The notes beneath the pieces were generated by a model. The model did not search any database. It had not been told where the DNA came from and saw only the letters and a list, made by a program, of their open reading frames with translations. A stretch of DNA of 64,000 bases, taken from positions 1 to 64,000 of the forward strand of contig DAOUEL010000027.1 of assembly GCA_034430595.1 (NCBI GenBank), written 5' to 3'. The DNA is from E44-bin32 sp034430595 (GTDB lineage Bacteria; Chloroflexota; Anaerolineae; Anaerolineales; E44-bin32). The position numbers and the translations under genes are program-made. Every line of letters starts with the position of its first letter. The stretch's first letter is position 1. Positions 41,546 to 50,409 of the stretch are shown here, in pieces.

Positions 41546-42184
41546 CTAACCCTCCGCTTCCAGCACCACGACCGGTACCGGGCTGCGCTTGCGAAACCGG
41601 TCTGCATCCGCATCTGTCCCGGCTACCCCTGCCCCATAATGCATCGGAACGGCGATTTTTGGCCGGAGGATCTCGGCCGCTTCAACTGCCTGGTCGGCGT
41701 CCATCACATACTTTCCGCTTACCGGCAGCAGCGCAACATCGCAGCGAATGGACTTCATCTCTGGAATCACATCCGTATCACCAGCAAAATAGAGTCGTTC
41801 GCCGACCAGATCGAGAATAAACCCCAGATGATTCGCCTGGCGCGGGTGGAAGGGCTTATCTACGTTATAGGCTGGCACCGCTTCGACCGTGACCGGACCC
41901 ACGACTCGTCGTTCTCCCGGGCGCAATACCTCAACCCCGGCGCCCAGGCTTTCCGCGGCACCGGCGCTAGCCAGGACCAGCGTCTTCTGGCTGCGGATTT
42001 TTTCGACCGACTCCGGGGAGCAGTGATCATGGTGTTCATGGCTGATCAGGATCAGATCGGCCGCAGGGCTGGCATCCGGCAGATGCCAGGGATCAATGTA
42101 AATCACCAGGGGTGAATCGATGCGGAAGGTATCGTGCCCGATCCAGTGTAGATACTTCATCAGCTCTGGTTGGTCTCCATCCAT
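41546..42184 (-). CDS. MBL-fold metallo-hydrolase (UlaG/UPF0173-like)
   Basis: A 212-residue metallo-beta-lactamase-fold protein. It starts with LHWIGHDTFRI, then the metal motif ISHEHHDHCSPESV, FAGDTDVIPEM and the late histidine in AVPMHYGAG. This resembles UPF0173/UlaG-type hydrolases; the substrate is unknown. GGAGG lies 6 nt before the ATG at 42184; another ATG at 42160 would still keep the fold. Confidence 0.87.
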   Translation of the reverse strand: MDGDQPELMKYLHWIGHDTFRIDSPLVIYIDPWHLPDASPAADLILISHEHHDHCSPESVEKIRSQKTLVLASAGAAESLGAGVEVLRPGERRVVGPVTVEAVPAYNVDKPFHPRQANHLGFILDLVGERLYFAGDTDVIPEMKSIRCDVALLPVSGKYVMDADQAVEAAEILRPKIAVPMHYGAGVAGTDADADRFRKRSPVPVVVLEAEG

Positions 42185-42214
42185 CACTTGCCTCCTCGTG
42201 TTCGTGGACAGCGC

Positions 42215-42634
42215 TTAAGGTAAAGCGGCCAGGAACGCATCGATGTATTCAAGTGCCTCATCCGGGCGGGAGTAGTCCCGGACCTGCAGGCGGGGCGAAT
42301 CGTTCCCACTGATCATCTTCGAGATGGCTGTCCCGCGGCGGTGGCAGCAAAGCACGGGTTTGCCCAAATGAAGGGCAACTGCAATCTCGTAACCGACGCC
42401 GTGTGAAGGGGTCGTCACTTCGGCGATCAACGCATCGCAGGTTGTGATCCACTCCATATCGCGGCGGTAGACTTCGTTCGGCTCAACCACGCGCTCCAGC
42501 GACATGACCTCCGGCCGGGCCAGATGGGCAGTTGGCACGTCGTGTGAACCACCCAGCAGGTGGTCGACGATGGCTCCATAGATGTGCTCATCGTCCCTTC
42601 CACCGGTCAGTGAGCAGGAGAAGTAGATGTTCAT
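42215..42634 (-). CDS. Nucleoside 2-deoxyribosyltransferase-like protein
   Basis: A 139-residue Rossmann-like protein of the nucleoside deoxyribosyltransferase / DNPH1 group: IYFSCSLTGGRDDEHIYGAIVDHL, the RRDMEWITTCDALIAEVTTPSHGVGYEIAVAL segment with the catalytic-type Glu, and KPVLCCHRRG. Members cleave N-glycosidic bonds of (deoxy)nucleotides, including sanitation of modified dNMPs. The start at 42634 has AGGAGG about 12 nt upstream. Confidence 0.85.
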   Translation of the reverse strand: MNIYFSCSLTGGRDDEHIYGAIVDHLLGGSHDVPTAHLARPEVMSLERVVEPNEVYRRDMEWITTCDALIAEVTTPSHGVGYEIAVALHLGKPVLCCHRRGTAISKMISGNDSPRLQVRDYSRPDEALEYIDAFLAALP

Positions 42635-42770
42635 GAAGGCTGTGGACCTCCTGGCGGGGATGGGCTTTAGGTGCTTGATTCGTACATCTTGACGAGCCCT
42701 CGTGTGCATGATACCATGCCGGCCGTGCAGGATGCCGCAACCTAACCCGACCCCCAGAAATCTCACCGCC

Positions 42771-42800
42771 CGGCTCTCGATCCCGGCGGTGTTGTGTTTC
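42771..42800 (+). promoter_or_regulatory. Hairpin upstream of the cold-shock gene
   Basis: CACCGCC pairs with GGCGGTG and is followed by TTGTGTTT on the plus strand. It may be an attenuator or a temperature-sensitive 5'-UTR element of the cold-shock gene. Confidence 0.35.
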
Positions 42801-42850
42801 CCACACGAAGGTTATCTGGAATGCGTCCTGCTGCAGGAGGCATGGAGGAA

Positions 42851-43060
42851 ATGACAGATCGAGTAATTGGCACGGTGAAGTGGTTCAACGCGGTCAAGGG
42901 CTATGGTTTTATCGGGCGCGAGAACGGGGATGACGTTTTTGTCCACTTCTCGGCAATCCAGATGGACGGCTATCGCAAGCTGGAAGAGGGGCAGCAGGTT
43001 GAATTCAGCGTCGAAGCCGGCCCGAAGGGATTGCAGGCGGCCAACGTCACGCTGGTCTAG
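42851..43060 (+). CDS. Cold-shock domain protein
   Basis: A 69-residue CspA-type protein: GTVKWFNAVKGYGFIGRENG with RNP1, DVFVHFSAI with RNP2, and LEEGQQVEFSVEAGPKGLQAANV. It binds single-stranded nucleic acids and acts as an RNA chaperone. The ATG at 42851 fits the conserved start; AGGAGG lies 10 nt upstream. Confidence 0.95.
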   Translation: MTDRVIGTVKWFNAVKGYGFIGRENGDDVFVHFSAIQMDGYRKLEEGQQVEFSVEAGPKGLQAANVTLV

Positions 43061-43080
43061 ACGGATAACCGCGAAATCTT

Positions 43081-43113
43081 GCGCCTCGTCCCGTGACGGG
43101 GCGCTTCTCATTT
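43081..43113 (+). terminator. Terminator after the cold-shock gene
   Basis: A 10-bp stem with one G-T pair, GCGCCTCGTC/GACGGGGCGC, loop CCGT, followed by TTCTCATTT. Confidence 0.65.
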
Positions 43114-43170
43114 AACGACTTTCCCACCCCGGGCGATCATGCTAAGATCGGGCAACTCGGAGAGAACGAC

Positions 43171-43785
43171 ATGGTTGACACGCGCGATCCGCTTCGCTTT
43201 CTGCAGGGTGAGGTTACTCGCCTGAAGCAGGAAAACCAGGAACTCAAGGATGAGCTTATTGTGCTGCGCTCCTCGGTGCGAGGACTGAGCGAGATCCAGG
43301 ACTTGATCCAACGCATGACACCGGATACGAATCTGCTGCAGGTGCTGGAAGACCTGCTTTCCTCCACCCTGGCTGTGCTCGGCTCAAGCGATGGATCACT
43401 CCTGCTGTTGGATGAGGATACGGAGGAACTGGTCTTCGCTGTCGTCCGTGGCCAGGCAAGTTCCAGGTTGAAGGGCTACCGCCTGCCACCGGGCAAGGGG
43501 ATCGCCGGCTGGGTCGCGGATCAACGTCAACCAGCCATCGTGCACGATGTTCACAAAGACCCGCGCTTCTACCCCCAGGTGGATGAGGCCTTCGGATTCC
43601 ACACGCAGACGCTGGCCTGCGTTCCGCTGCTGCAAGGTGAACGCGTGCTGGGCGTGATCGAGGCCGTTAACAAAATCTCCGATCGTGAGTTCTCGGCCGA
43701 GGATCATCACCTGCTGATGGTCGTAGCCCAACTGGCGGCGGTCGCAATCCAGCGTGCCGAGAGCGTTGCCCGCGAGCAGGGCTAA
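43171..43785 (+). CDS. GAF-domain protein with N-terminal coiled coil
   Basis: A 204-residue protein. Residues ~10-45 form a coiled coil (LQGEVTRLKQENQELKDELIVLRSS). Residues ~55-195 form a GAF domain (LEDLLSSTLAVLGSSDGSLLLLD, LPPGKGIAGWVADQRQPAIVHDVH, DPRFYP, ACVPLLQGERVLGVIEAVNK). No output domain is attached, so it probably senses a small molecule and works with a partner. GGAGAG precedes the ATG. The stop overlaps that of convergent pheT by 4 nt. Confidence 0.87.
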   Translation: MVDTRDPLRFLQGEVTRLKQENQELKDELIVLRSSVRGLSEIQDLIQRMTPDTNLLQVLEDLLSSTLAVLGSSDGSLLLLDEDTEELVFAVVRGQASSRLKGYRLPPGKGIAGWVADQRQPAIVHDVHKDPRFYPQVDEAFGFHTQTLACVPLLQGERVLGVIEAVNKISDREFSAEDHHLLMVVAQLAAVAIQRAESVAREQG

Positions 43786-46340
43786 GCGCGCAGCTGGGCG
43801 CCCAGCTCGCTTTCCAGCCTGGCAATGATCTTCGCTCGAACTCGCGCAACCTCTTCATCGGTCAGCGTGCGATCTGCAGCCTGGTAAGTGAGAGAATACG
43901 CCAGGCTCTTCTTCCCCTTCCCGATCTGATCACCCCGGAAGACATCGAATAGCCGCACCTCAACCAGCAAATCTCCACCCGTTCGCCAGATGACGCCCTC
44001 GGCCTGGCTGGCCGAAATACTGTCTGCCACAACGATCGCCAGATCCTCCAGCACCGGTGGGTAGGATTTGACCGCCTCCACGTCGTACTTCGCCGGGATA
44101 TGTTCAAGCAGCGAATTAACATCAAGTTCGGCAACCAGCAGGGGAGTGGCCGGCAGGTTGTAATTCGCACGCACGAGCGGGTGTAGTTCTCCCATCAAGC
44201 CCAACCGCCGCCCATCCAGGTTCAGCGCTGCACACTTTCCCGGATGGAAAGAGGGATGGTTATAGGTTTCAAATGAGACCTGCCCCAGGCGGAGCGCGCG
44301 AGTGAAGGATTCCAGCGTTCCTTTCAAATCGAAGAAATCCATCGCACGGGATGGTTCCGAATCCCACGTCGCGAGCGTCCTCGGGCCAGTCAGCGCGATG
44401 ACAAGCTTCTGCGGTTCCTGTGGCAGTGCGTCATCCTCGGCCGAGAGAAAAACCGTTCCAATCTCAAAGACGGCGATGCGATCCTTGAAGCGAGCGTTGC
44501 TTTCCATAACCTCGAGCACGCTCGCCAGCAGGCTGTGGCGCATGAGGACCCGGTCGGAGCTGATCGGGTTTTCTATTCGTACGTATGGCCTTTCGTCCGG
44601 AACTTCGGCCGGTGGCAGGATCCGCCGCTCGCGCTCGGACGTCGTCAGGCGATAGGTGATGATTTCCTGCAAACCCAGGCCAGCCAGCAGGTCGCGCATG
44701 TGCTCTTCCAGCTCCCGGGCACGATCACGATAAATAGGCGGGAGTGCATCGGCGATCATCGTCTCCGGAATTCGATCGTAACCATAGATGCGGGCAATCT
44801 CTTCCATGAGGTCTGCGGCTCCGATGACGCCCGAACCGATGTCAAGCCGGTGGTCAGGTGGTGTAACGTTCAGGTTTTCACCATCCGGCACAACCTCGAA
44901 CTCAAGCGACCGAAGCAGCACGGCGATTTCATCACGCGTGAGCTCAACCCCCAGCAGGCGTTCAACCTGGGCCGGATTCAGTGTTACGGGCTCGGATTGG
45001 GGTGGCAGTGGGTAGGAGTCGACCAGGCCGGTGGCGATCTCTCCGCCGGACAACTCAGCCATCATCGTCAGGCACTGCCGTACTCCCCGCTCCGCCATCG
45101 CAGGATGAACCCCCCGCTCGAAGCGGTAGGAGGCTTCTGAGTGCAGGTTTTGAGAGGCAATCGTACGGCGGATGTTGATGAAGTTCCACGCTGCTCCCTC
45201 CAGCAGGACCCGGCGGGTTGCAGGGGTGACCTCCGATTCGAGACCGCCCATCACGCCGGCGATTGACAGGGCGCCGGCTGTATCAGCGACCAGCACGGTG
45301 AATTCGTCCAACTTGCGCTCGACGTTATCTAATGTCGTCAGCTTCTCACCCGGTTCAGGATGGCGGGTGATGATGCGGGGCGTCTCCCCGCCGGCCCGCT
45401 CGACGAGCACATCATAGTCGAAGGCATGCAGTGGCTCGCCCAGTTCCAGCATGACATAGTTCGTGGCGTCGACGATGCTGTTGATCGGCCGCATTCCGGC
45501 CAACTGCAGCCGCCGCCGCACCCAGTACGGGCTCTCTCTGATTTCAATTCCTTCGATGAGCCCCAGCACGAAGCGCGGATTGAGTTCGGGCTCACGAATC
45601 TCGATCGAAACGCGACCCTCGATGGCGGGGCCGGTCCATGCAACATCATAGGAGGGGGCTTTTAACTCGACCCCGGTCAGGGCGGCGACCTCGCGTGCCA
45701 CGCCGAGGATGTTTGCATCGCGGGCGATGTTGGGCGTGATCGCGATGTCGAAAACGGCATCGCCCATATACTCCACCAGCGGTACCCCGACCGGCGCATC
45801 GGCGTCGAGGAGGATCACACCCTCATGTTCCTCCGAGATTCCCAGTTCCTTTTCGGAACAAACCATCGAATACGATTCCACGCCCCGAATCTTGGCCCTT
45901 TTCAGGACGAACTCCTGCATGCCCGGCTGATGACCGTCGTAAAGGCGGGCCCCCTCACGGGCGTAGGCCACTTTGAGCGGTTCTTCGAATGAACCCTGGT
46001 CCTTATAAGGAAAGAGGTTAGGGGCGCCGGTCAGAACGATATGTTCTTCTCGCCCGTCATCAAGACGGCACAGCACCAACCGGTCCGCATTTGGATGCGG
46101 CATGACCTCCAGGACCGCCCCTACCACGATTAATTCCGGGTCCCAAGCCAACCCGCTGACATTCGTATCCAGCGGTTGATCAGCACTGCTGTGACCGGGA
46201 ACAACCCCTTCCGGTAACGGCAGGCCAACAAACTGGACATGCTCAACCTCCAAACCGGCCAGCGTCAGACGGTGAGCCAGCTCTGGAATTGGAAGCTCTA
46301 TCTCAACAAAATCTTTCAACCAGGAAAGTGGAACTTTCAT
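43782..46340 (-). CDS. pheT: Phenylalanyl-tRNA synthetase beta subunit
   Basis: The 852-residue structural and editing subunit. Domain order is complete. The N-terminal EMAP-like tRNA-binding fold (IVVGAVLEVMPHPNADRLVLC) comes first. The B3/B4 editing domain follows (LSIAGVMGGLESEVTPATRRVLLEGA), then B5 (VTPPDHRLDIG), the catalytic-like core, and the C-terminal FDX-ACB anticodon domain (YPPVLEDLAIVV...VFRGDQIGKGKKSLAYSLTYQAADRTLTDEEV). It lies 39 nt after pheS and shares the T-box transcript. Confidence 0.96.
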   Translation of the reverse strand: MKVPLSWLKDFVEIELPIPELAHRLTLAGLEVEHVQFVGLPLPEGVVPGHSSADQPLDTNVSGLAWDPELIVVGAVLEVMPHPNADRLVLCRLDDGREEHIVLTGAPNLFPYKDQGSFEEPLKVAYAREGARLYDGHQPGMQEFVLKRAKIRGVESYSMVCSEKELGISEEHEGVILLDADAPVGVPLVEYMGDAVFDIAITPNIARDANILGVAREVAALTGVELKAPSYDVAWTGPAIEGRVSIEIREPELNPRFVLGLIEGIEIRESPYWVRRRLQLAGMRPINSIVDATNYVMLELGEPLHAFDYDVLVERAGGETPRIITRHPEPGEKLTTLDNVERKLDEFTVLVADTAGALSIAGVMGGLESEVTPATRRVLLEGAAWNFINIRRTIASQNLHSEASYRFERGVHPAMAERGVRQCLTMMAELSGGEIATGLVDSYPLPPQSEPVTLNPAQVERLLGVELTRDEIAVLLRSLEFEVVPDGENLNVTPPDHRLDIGSGVIGAADLMEEIARIYGYDRIPETMIADALPPIYRDRARELEEHMRDLLAGLGLQEIITYRLTTSERERRILPPAEVPDERPYVRIENPISSDRVLMRHSLLASVLEVMESNARFKDRIAVFEIGTVFLSAEDDALPQEPQKLVIALTGPRTLATWDSEPSRAMDFFDLKGTLESFTRALRLGQVSFETYNHPSFHPGKCAALNLDGRRLGLMGELHPLVRANYNLPATPLLVAELDVNSLLEHIPAKYDVEAVKSYPPVLEDLAIVVADSISASQAEGVIWRTGGDLLVEVRLFDVFRGDQIGKGKKSLAYSLTYQAADRTLTDEEVARVRAKIIARLESELGAQLRA

Positions 46341-46379
46341 TTTGCTCCCTCGTGCCTACAACCAGCCTAAGAGGCTGGG

Positions 46380-47405
46380 TTAGAACTGCTCCAGGAATCT
46401 GAGGTCGTTTGCCCAGAAATAGCGGATGTCCTCGATGCGGTACTTCAGCATCGCGATCCGTTCCGGCCCCATGCCGAAGGCGAAGCCCGAATTCAACTCC
46501 GGATCGTATCCGCCGTTTACAAGGACGGTTGGATGGACCATGCCGCAGCCCAGGATTTCGAGCCAACCGGTTTTTTTACACACCGAGCATCCGGCGCCCT
46601 GACAGACGAAACATTCGATATCCATCTCGGCTGAAGGCTCGGTGAACGGGAAATGCGAGGCCCGGAAGCGCGTCCGCACCCCTTCCCCGAATAGGCTACG
46701 GGCAAACGTCACCAGCGTGCCTTTGAGATCAGCGAAGGTGATATGCTCGCCCACCGCCAGCCCTTCCACCTGGTTGAACTGGAACTCAGAGCGGGCCGTC
46801 ACCTGCTCGTAGCGGTAGCACATCCCGGGCAGGATCACCCGGATCGGTTCAGGAGCCCGCTCGCGCATGACGTGAATCTGGCCGGGCGAGGTATGCGTGC
46901 GAAGCACAATCCCTGGGTCACCGGTGAAAAACGTATCCCATTGATCTCGCGCCGGGTGATAAGGCGGCATGTTGAGAAAACCGAAGTTGAAATCATCGGT
47001 CTCAACTTCTCGTGAGCGGTAGATCTGAAAGCCCATCTTGGCGAAGATGGTGCTGATTTCCCGCAGCATCTGCGTAGCCGGGTGCAGGCGTCCCCGGACA
47101 ATTCGCCGGCCCGGCAGGGTCACATCGAGGGCCTCTGCCGTCAGGTTCCGATCGAGCGAAGCTTGCTCGAGCGCGGCCTCGCGCTGAGCCAGTGCACTTT
47201 CAAGTGCACCTTTGACCTCATTCGCGCGGCGGCCGAACGCCGGCCGTTCATCCTTGGGAAGTTCACGCAGTGATTCGGTGATTCTGCCTAGTTCAGCCGA
47301 TCGGCCGAGATAACGCGTCTTCCAAGCCTGCAGCGCTTCCTCGTCGCCCGCTACCTCCAGTTCCGCCAACCCTTCTGCTTCAATTTGGTCCAGTCGTTCC
47401 AGCAT
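46380..47405 (-). CDS. pheS: Phenylalanyl-tRNA synthetase alpha subunit
   Basis: The 341-residue catalytic subunit. An N-terminal coiled coil is followed by the class II core: HTSPGQIHVMRE, the FRASHFPFTEPSAEMDIEC motif, a cysteine-rich insert (CFVCQGAGCSVCKKTGW, as in many bacterial PheS), LGCGMVHP and the motif 3 segment AFGMGPERIAMLKY. GGAGGCGAA lies before the ATG. Expression is controlled by the T-box leader upstream. Confidence 0.97.
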   Translation of the reverse strand: MLERLDQIEAEGLAELEVAGDEEALQAWKTRYLGRSAELGRITESLRELPKDERPAFGRRANEVKGALESALAQREAALEQASLDRNLTAEALDVTLPGRRIVRGRLHPATQMLREISTIFAKMGFQIYRSREVETDDFNFGFLNMPPYHPARDQWDTFFTGDPGIVLRTHTSPGQIHVMRERAPEPIRVILPGMCYRYEQVTARSEFQFNQVEGLAVGEHITFADLKGTLVTFARSLFGEGVRTRFRASHFPFTEPSAEMDIECFVCQGAGCSVCKKTGWLEILGCGMVHPTVLVNGGYDPELNSGFAFGMGPERIAMLKYRIEDIRYFWANDLRFLEQF

Positions 47406-47448
47406 TTCGCCTCCTTCATCGCAGCCTGCTCGGGCTGCGAAAAGGGAT

Positions 47449-47741
47449 TAAAAAGAAATCTCCCCTCCTCAAGGGACGGGAGAATTAGCCCGTGGTACCA
47501 CCCTTGTTGATCGTTCCAGATCCACTCAACCCCGACAACCTAAGATGTGGTGATCGGGTTCCCTGGGATAACGGTAGGGTTCCGGCTCGAACTACTGGCC
47601 CCAGGTGCAGGCGTTCCCCCGAGCGGCTCAGGCGGGAACTTCGACGGTATTCTCCCGGACCGGGGTCTCAGCCACTCCCCGCTCTCTCTGACGGGTGTCC
47701 GCCGTCTACTTTCCGCCGTCACAGCCTGTATCAGCTATGGT
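47449..47741 (-). ncRNA. T-box leader of pheST (tRNA-Phe responsive)
   Basis: The antiterminator T-box motif AGGGTGGTACCACG lies at 47491-47504. It is followed by a terminator: TCTCCC...GGGGAGA, then TTTCTTTTT (about 47449-47485). Upstream, CAGAGAGAGCGGGGAGTGGC resembles the conserved stem I segment, and GAAGTTCCCGCC offers a UUC specifier at 47636-47638, matching Phe. Uncharged tRNA-Phe should stabilise the antiterminator. Confidence 0.92.
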
Positions 47742-47747
47742 CTACCC

Positions 47748-47775
47748 ATTATGCCGCATTCCAGCCACCTGTCAA
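47748..47775 (-). promoter_or_regulatory. Promoter of the pheST T-box leader
   Basis: On the minus strand, TTGACA (47770-47775), a 16-nt spacer, then CATAAT (47748-47753). The start would be near 47741. Confidence 0.75.
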
Positions 47776-47831
47776 CCTCAGGGGAGTGCTCGTAGACATT
47801 AAATTCCGGGTCAGAGTGGACCCGAGTTGCG

Positions 47832-47837
47832 TATAAT
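47832..47837 (+). promoter_or_regulatory. -10 box, probably leaderless
   Basis: A perfect TATAAT ending 7 nt before the ATG at 47845. Confidence 0.6.
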
Positions 47838-47844
47838 GTCCCCC

Positions 47845-49437
47845 ATGCCCGACCGCGAGCTCCCTTTGCGCAGCAGCCGCTCTCCTCACCTGGCCAGATT
47901 CGCCCTCACTATTCTGGCTGCGATGCTGGCCGCCTGCCAGGCAGCCAGCGTGGCGGGTACTTTGCCGCCCATTCCGGGAGCGGCCTCGACCTCGCCCGCC
48001 TCGCCTCCAACCGAGCTTCCGAGCAGCACATCGACCGCGACCGAGATCCCTCACCTGATATTGGGCGTGGCCCCGGAGCAGGCGGAGCTTGCAGCAGCGG
48101 CGTTGGCCGAGTTTTCGAGTGGCCACCCCGAGTGGGTCATCCAGCTCAACCCATCCGAGCCCGGCGCAGAACAGCTCGAGCGGGGTGAGATTGACCTGGC
48201 GCTCCTGCCCGACGATGCCGGCTTGCCAGTTGCTGATCGCCCGCTCGCACTGGCTGTCCCATTCGACCGCGATTGGGCTGACCTTTCACTTGAGCAAGCC
48301 CAGGAGCTTCTGAAACAGGGCACGGATTTCGTGGCCGCCATCGAGTGGCCTGATATGGTGCCCGACCTGCGCGCACTGCGGGTCGATGGCATCCATCCCG
48401 GCGAAGCCGGATATCCACTGCGCCGGATCTGGTCGCTGCATGCGCGCCCCGGTCTGGAGGAGGTAGCGCGTGCGCTGGCACCGTTCCTGGCCGCGGGGAT
48501 GACGGATGACCACGCCGCGCACCTGGCTGCCGTCGGAGACGTCATGCTCGATCGCACATTTCGCGTGATGCTCACCGCCGGGGAGCTCGATTTTCCATTC
48601 CGCCGCCTCGGCCTCCAGCTGCGTCAAGCCGACCTGACGATTGGCAACCTGGAATCGGCCCTGGGCACAGGCGGCCGCCCGGAGTCCAAGGGCTACACTT
48701 TTCGCGCCCCACTCGAGGCCGCTCAAAGCCTGGCCCTGGCTGGTTTCGACCTGATGTCGCTGGCCAACAATCACGCCATGGATTTCGGCCCAACCGTCCT
48801 CCTGCAGGCGATCCAGCTGCTGCATGACCAGGGTATCGATACCGTGGGGGCTGGCGCAGATGAGGCGGCTGCCCACCATGCCGTCCTTCGAGAAGTCGGC
48901 GGACTGCAGCTGGCCTTTCTAGCCTATGTCGATGTACCGCAGGAGTACCGGGGCTTTGATGCGCGGGCCTGGCAAGCCAGCGGCACCAATCCGGGCGTGG
49001 CCTGGGCAGATGTCGACCGAATTCGCTCCGATGTAGCCGCCGCCGGCCAGATGGCCGACCTGGTCATCGTGGTGCTGCACAGTGGCTATGAATACGTCCC
49101 CACACCAAGCCCAGAACAAACTGCAGCTGCCCACGCCGCGATCGAATCCGGCGCTGACCTCGTTCTCGGCCATCATGCTCACCTGCTGCAGGGAGTTGAG
49201 CTTTACCAGGGCGGCGTGATCGCTTATGGGCTGGGGAATTTCGCATTCGAAGATGCCGGCCCCCCGGAGAGCGGCATCCTGCAGATCTGGCTCGACGACG
49301 ATGGAGTGCGGGCCTTTGACCTGGTCCCGGTCACACTCGATGAGTTTGGCCGCCCGGGTCCAGCTGAGGGTGAGGCGGCGGCCGCCATCCGGCAGGTATT
49401 TCTGGAGCGAACCAGAGCGTTAACCGGTCTGCCTTGA
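47845..49437 (+). CDS. CapA-family metallophosphatase-like lipoprotein with N-terminal extension
   Basis: A 530-residue protein. A signal peptide ends in a lipobox (LAAC, Cys near residue 31), followed by a Ser/Thr/Pro-rich spacer. Residues ~70-215 look like part of a periplasmic-binding fold (LILGVAPEQAELAAAALAEF, ERGEIDLALLPDDAG). Residues ~225-525 form a CapA domain: AVGDVMLDRTF, GNLESALGTGG, SLANNHAMDFG, VLHSGYEY, LGHHAHLLQGVE and AYGLGNFAFE. CapA/PgsA proteins take part in poly-gamma-glutamate export or capsule linkage; related stand-alone proteins are common in Chloroflexota with unknown roles. The ATG at 47845 fits the -10 box spacing. Confidence 0.87.
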   Translation: MPDRELPLRSSRSPHLARFALTILAAMLAACQAASVAGTLPPIPGAASTSPASPPTELPSSTSTATEIPHLILGVAPEQAELAAAALAEFSSGHPEWVIQLNPSEPGAEQLERGEIDLALLPDDAGLPVADRPLALAVPFDRDWADLSLEQAQELLKQGTDFVAAIEWPDMVPDLRALRVDGIHPGEAGYPLRRIWSLHARPGLEEVARALAPFLAAGMTDDHAAHLAAVGDVMLDRTFRVMLTAGELDFPFRRLGLQLRQADLTIGNLESALGTGGRPESKGYTFRAPLEAAQSLALAGFDLMSLANNHAMDFGPTVLLQAIQLLHDQGIDTVGAGADEAAAHHAVLREVGGLQLAFLAYVDVPQEYRGFDARAWQASGTNPGVAWADVDRIRSDVAAAGQMADLVIVVLHSGYEYVPTPSPEQTAAAHAAIESGADLVLGHHAHLLQGVELYQGGVIAYGLGNFAFEDAGPPESGILQIWLDDDGVRAFDLVPVTLDEFGRPGPAEGEAAAAIRQVFLERTRALTGLP

Positions 49438-49466
49438 AACAGCTGCGGACCCGAAAAAATTAATTC

Positions 49467-49496
49467 TTGACAAGCGCCCTCAAAAAATAGTACAAT
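49467..49496 (+). promoter_or_regulatory. Promoter of ssb
   Basis: TTGACA (49467-49472), an 18-nt spacer, then TACAAT (49491-49496). The leader to the ATG is about 83 nt. Confidence 0.75.
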
Positions 49497-49585
49497 TGTT
49501 CTAGGTACCGGTGGGCGCACATAAAAGTGAAACGACCACACGGGTCGGAACTCAAATTCGATCCCCATCGGAAAAGGAGAACCCC

Positions 49586-50002
49586 ATGTTTCATACCGTA
49601 ATTGTTGTTGGGAATCTGGGCCGCGATCCCGAAATGCGTTACACGCCCAGCGGCCAGGCCGTTACCAATCTCTCGGTCGCGACCAGCCGCAAGTACACCG
49701 ACAGTAGTGGTGAACAGCGCGACGAGACGATCTGGTTCCGCGTATCGGTCTGGGGCCGCCAGGCCGAGACCGTGAACCAATACCTGCGCAAAGGCCGCCA
49801 GGTGCTGATCGAAGGCCGCCTGGTTCCGGACGAGAATGGTAATCCCCGCATCTGGAATCGCCAGGATGGTTCGCCGGCCGCCTCGTTCGAGTTATCAGCG
49901 CAGACGGTCCGCTTCCTCGGTGGACGCGATGACGCCGCATACGAATCAAGCGAGAACGGCTCCTCATCGACGGTCGAATCCGAAGACGACATCCCGTTCT
50001 AA
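49586..50002 (+). CDS. ssb: Single-stranded DNA-binding protein
   Basis: A 138-residue SSB: an OB fold (MFHTVIVVGNLGRDPEMRYTP, ETIWFRVSVWGRQAETVNQYL, GRQVLIEGRLVPDENG) and an acidic tail ending DDIPF, the conserved tip that recruits DNA-repair partners. AAAAGGAG precedes the ATG. A 15-bp hairpin follows the stop codon, separating it from DUF3467, but without a U-run, so read-through into the downstream cluster is possible. Confidence 0.96.
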   Translation: MFHTVIVVGNLGRDPEMRYTPSGQAVTNLSVATSRKYTDSSGEQRDETIWFRVSVWGRQAETVNQYLRKGRQVLIEGRLVPDENGNPRIWNRQDGSPAASFELSAQTVRFLGGRDDAAYESSENGSSSTVESEDDIPF

Positions 50003-50014
50003 GCTGCCCCTCGA

Positions 50015-50048
50015 CGTCCTCAACCGGTGATGCCACCGGTTGAGGACG
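50015..50048. promoter_or_regulatory. 15-bp perfect inverted repeat after ssb
   Basis: CGTCCTCAACCGGTG (50015-50029) and its exact complement (50034-50048) enclose ATGC. There is no U-run on either side, so it may be a processing site, a protein-binding site or a weak terminator. Confidence 0.6.
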
Positions 50049-50073
50049 CACGATTCCCACCTGGAGTCATACG

Positions 50074-50406
50074 ATGAGCCCTGAAGTTAAACCCCCACAA
50101 AGTGGGCGTCTGCCAATCCAACTCCCGGCGGATTTAAACCCCACCTACGCGAACTTCGCACTGATTACCCACTCGCGTTCCGAAATCATGATCGACTTTG
50201 CCCAGCTTATGCCGCAGATCCCGCAGGCACGTGTGCAAGCGCGCATCGTCATGACAGCCTTTAACGCCAAATTGCTGCTGCGGGCGTTGGGCGAACACGT
50301 TGGGCGCTACGAAGCCCAATTCGGTGAGATTGCCATACCCGAGGGAAGTTCACTTGCAGATCAACTCTTCCGTGGCAGCCCCGAAGCGGAAGGGGATGGA
50401 GAATAA
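50074..50406 (+). CDS. DUF3467 family protein
   Basis: A 110-residue protein matching DUF3467: LNPTYANFALITHSRSEIMIDFAQLMP, ARVQARIVMTAFNAKLLLRALGEHVGRYEAQFGEI. The family is widespread, small and uncharacterised. It starts the compact set DUF3467-translin-nuclease-NAD kinase; the translin ATG follows 3 nt after its stop. It may be an accessory to the translin or nuclease; that is inference. Confidence 0.87.
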   Translation: MSPEVKPPQSGRLPIQLPADLNPTYANFALITHSRSEIMIDFAQLMPQIPQARVQARIVMTAFNAKLLLRALGEHVGRYEAQFGEIAIPEGSSLADQLFRGSPEAEGDGE

Positions 50407-50409
50407 TTC

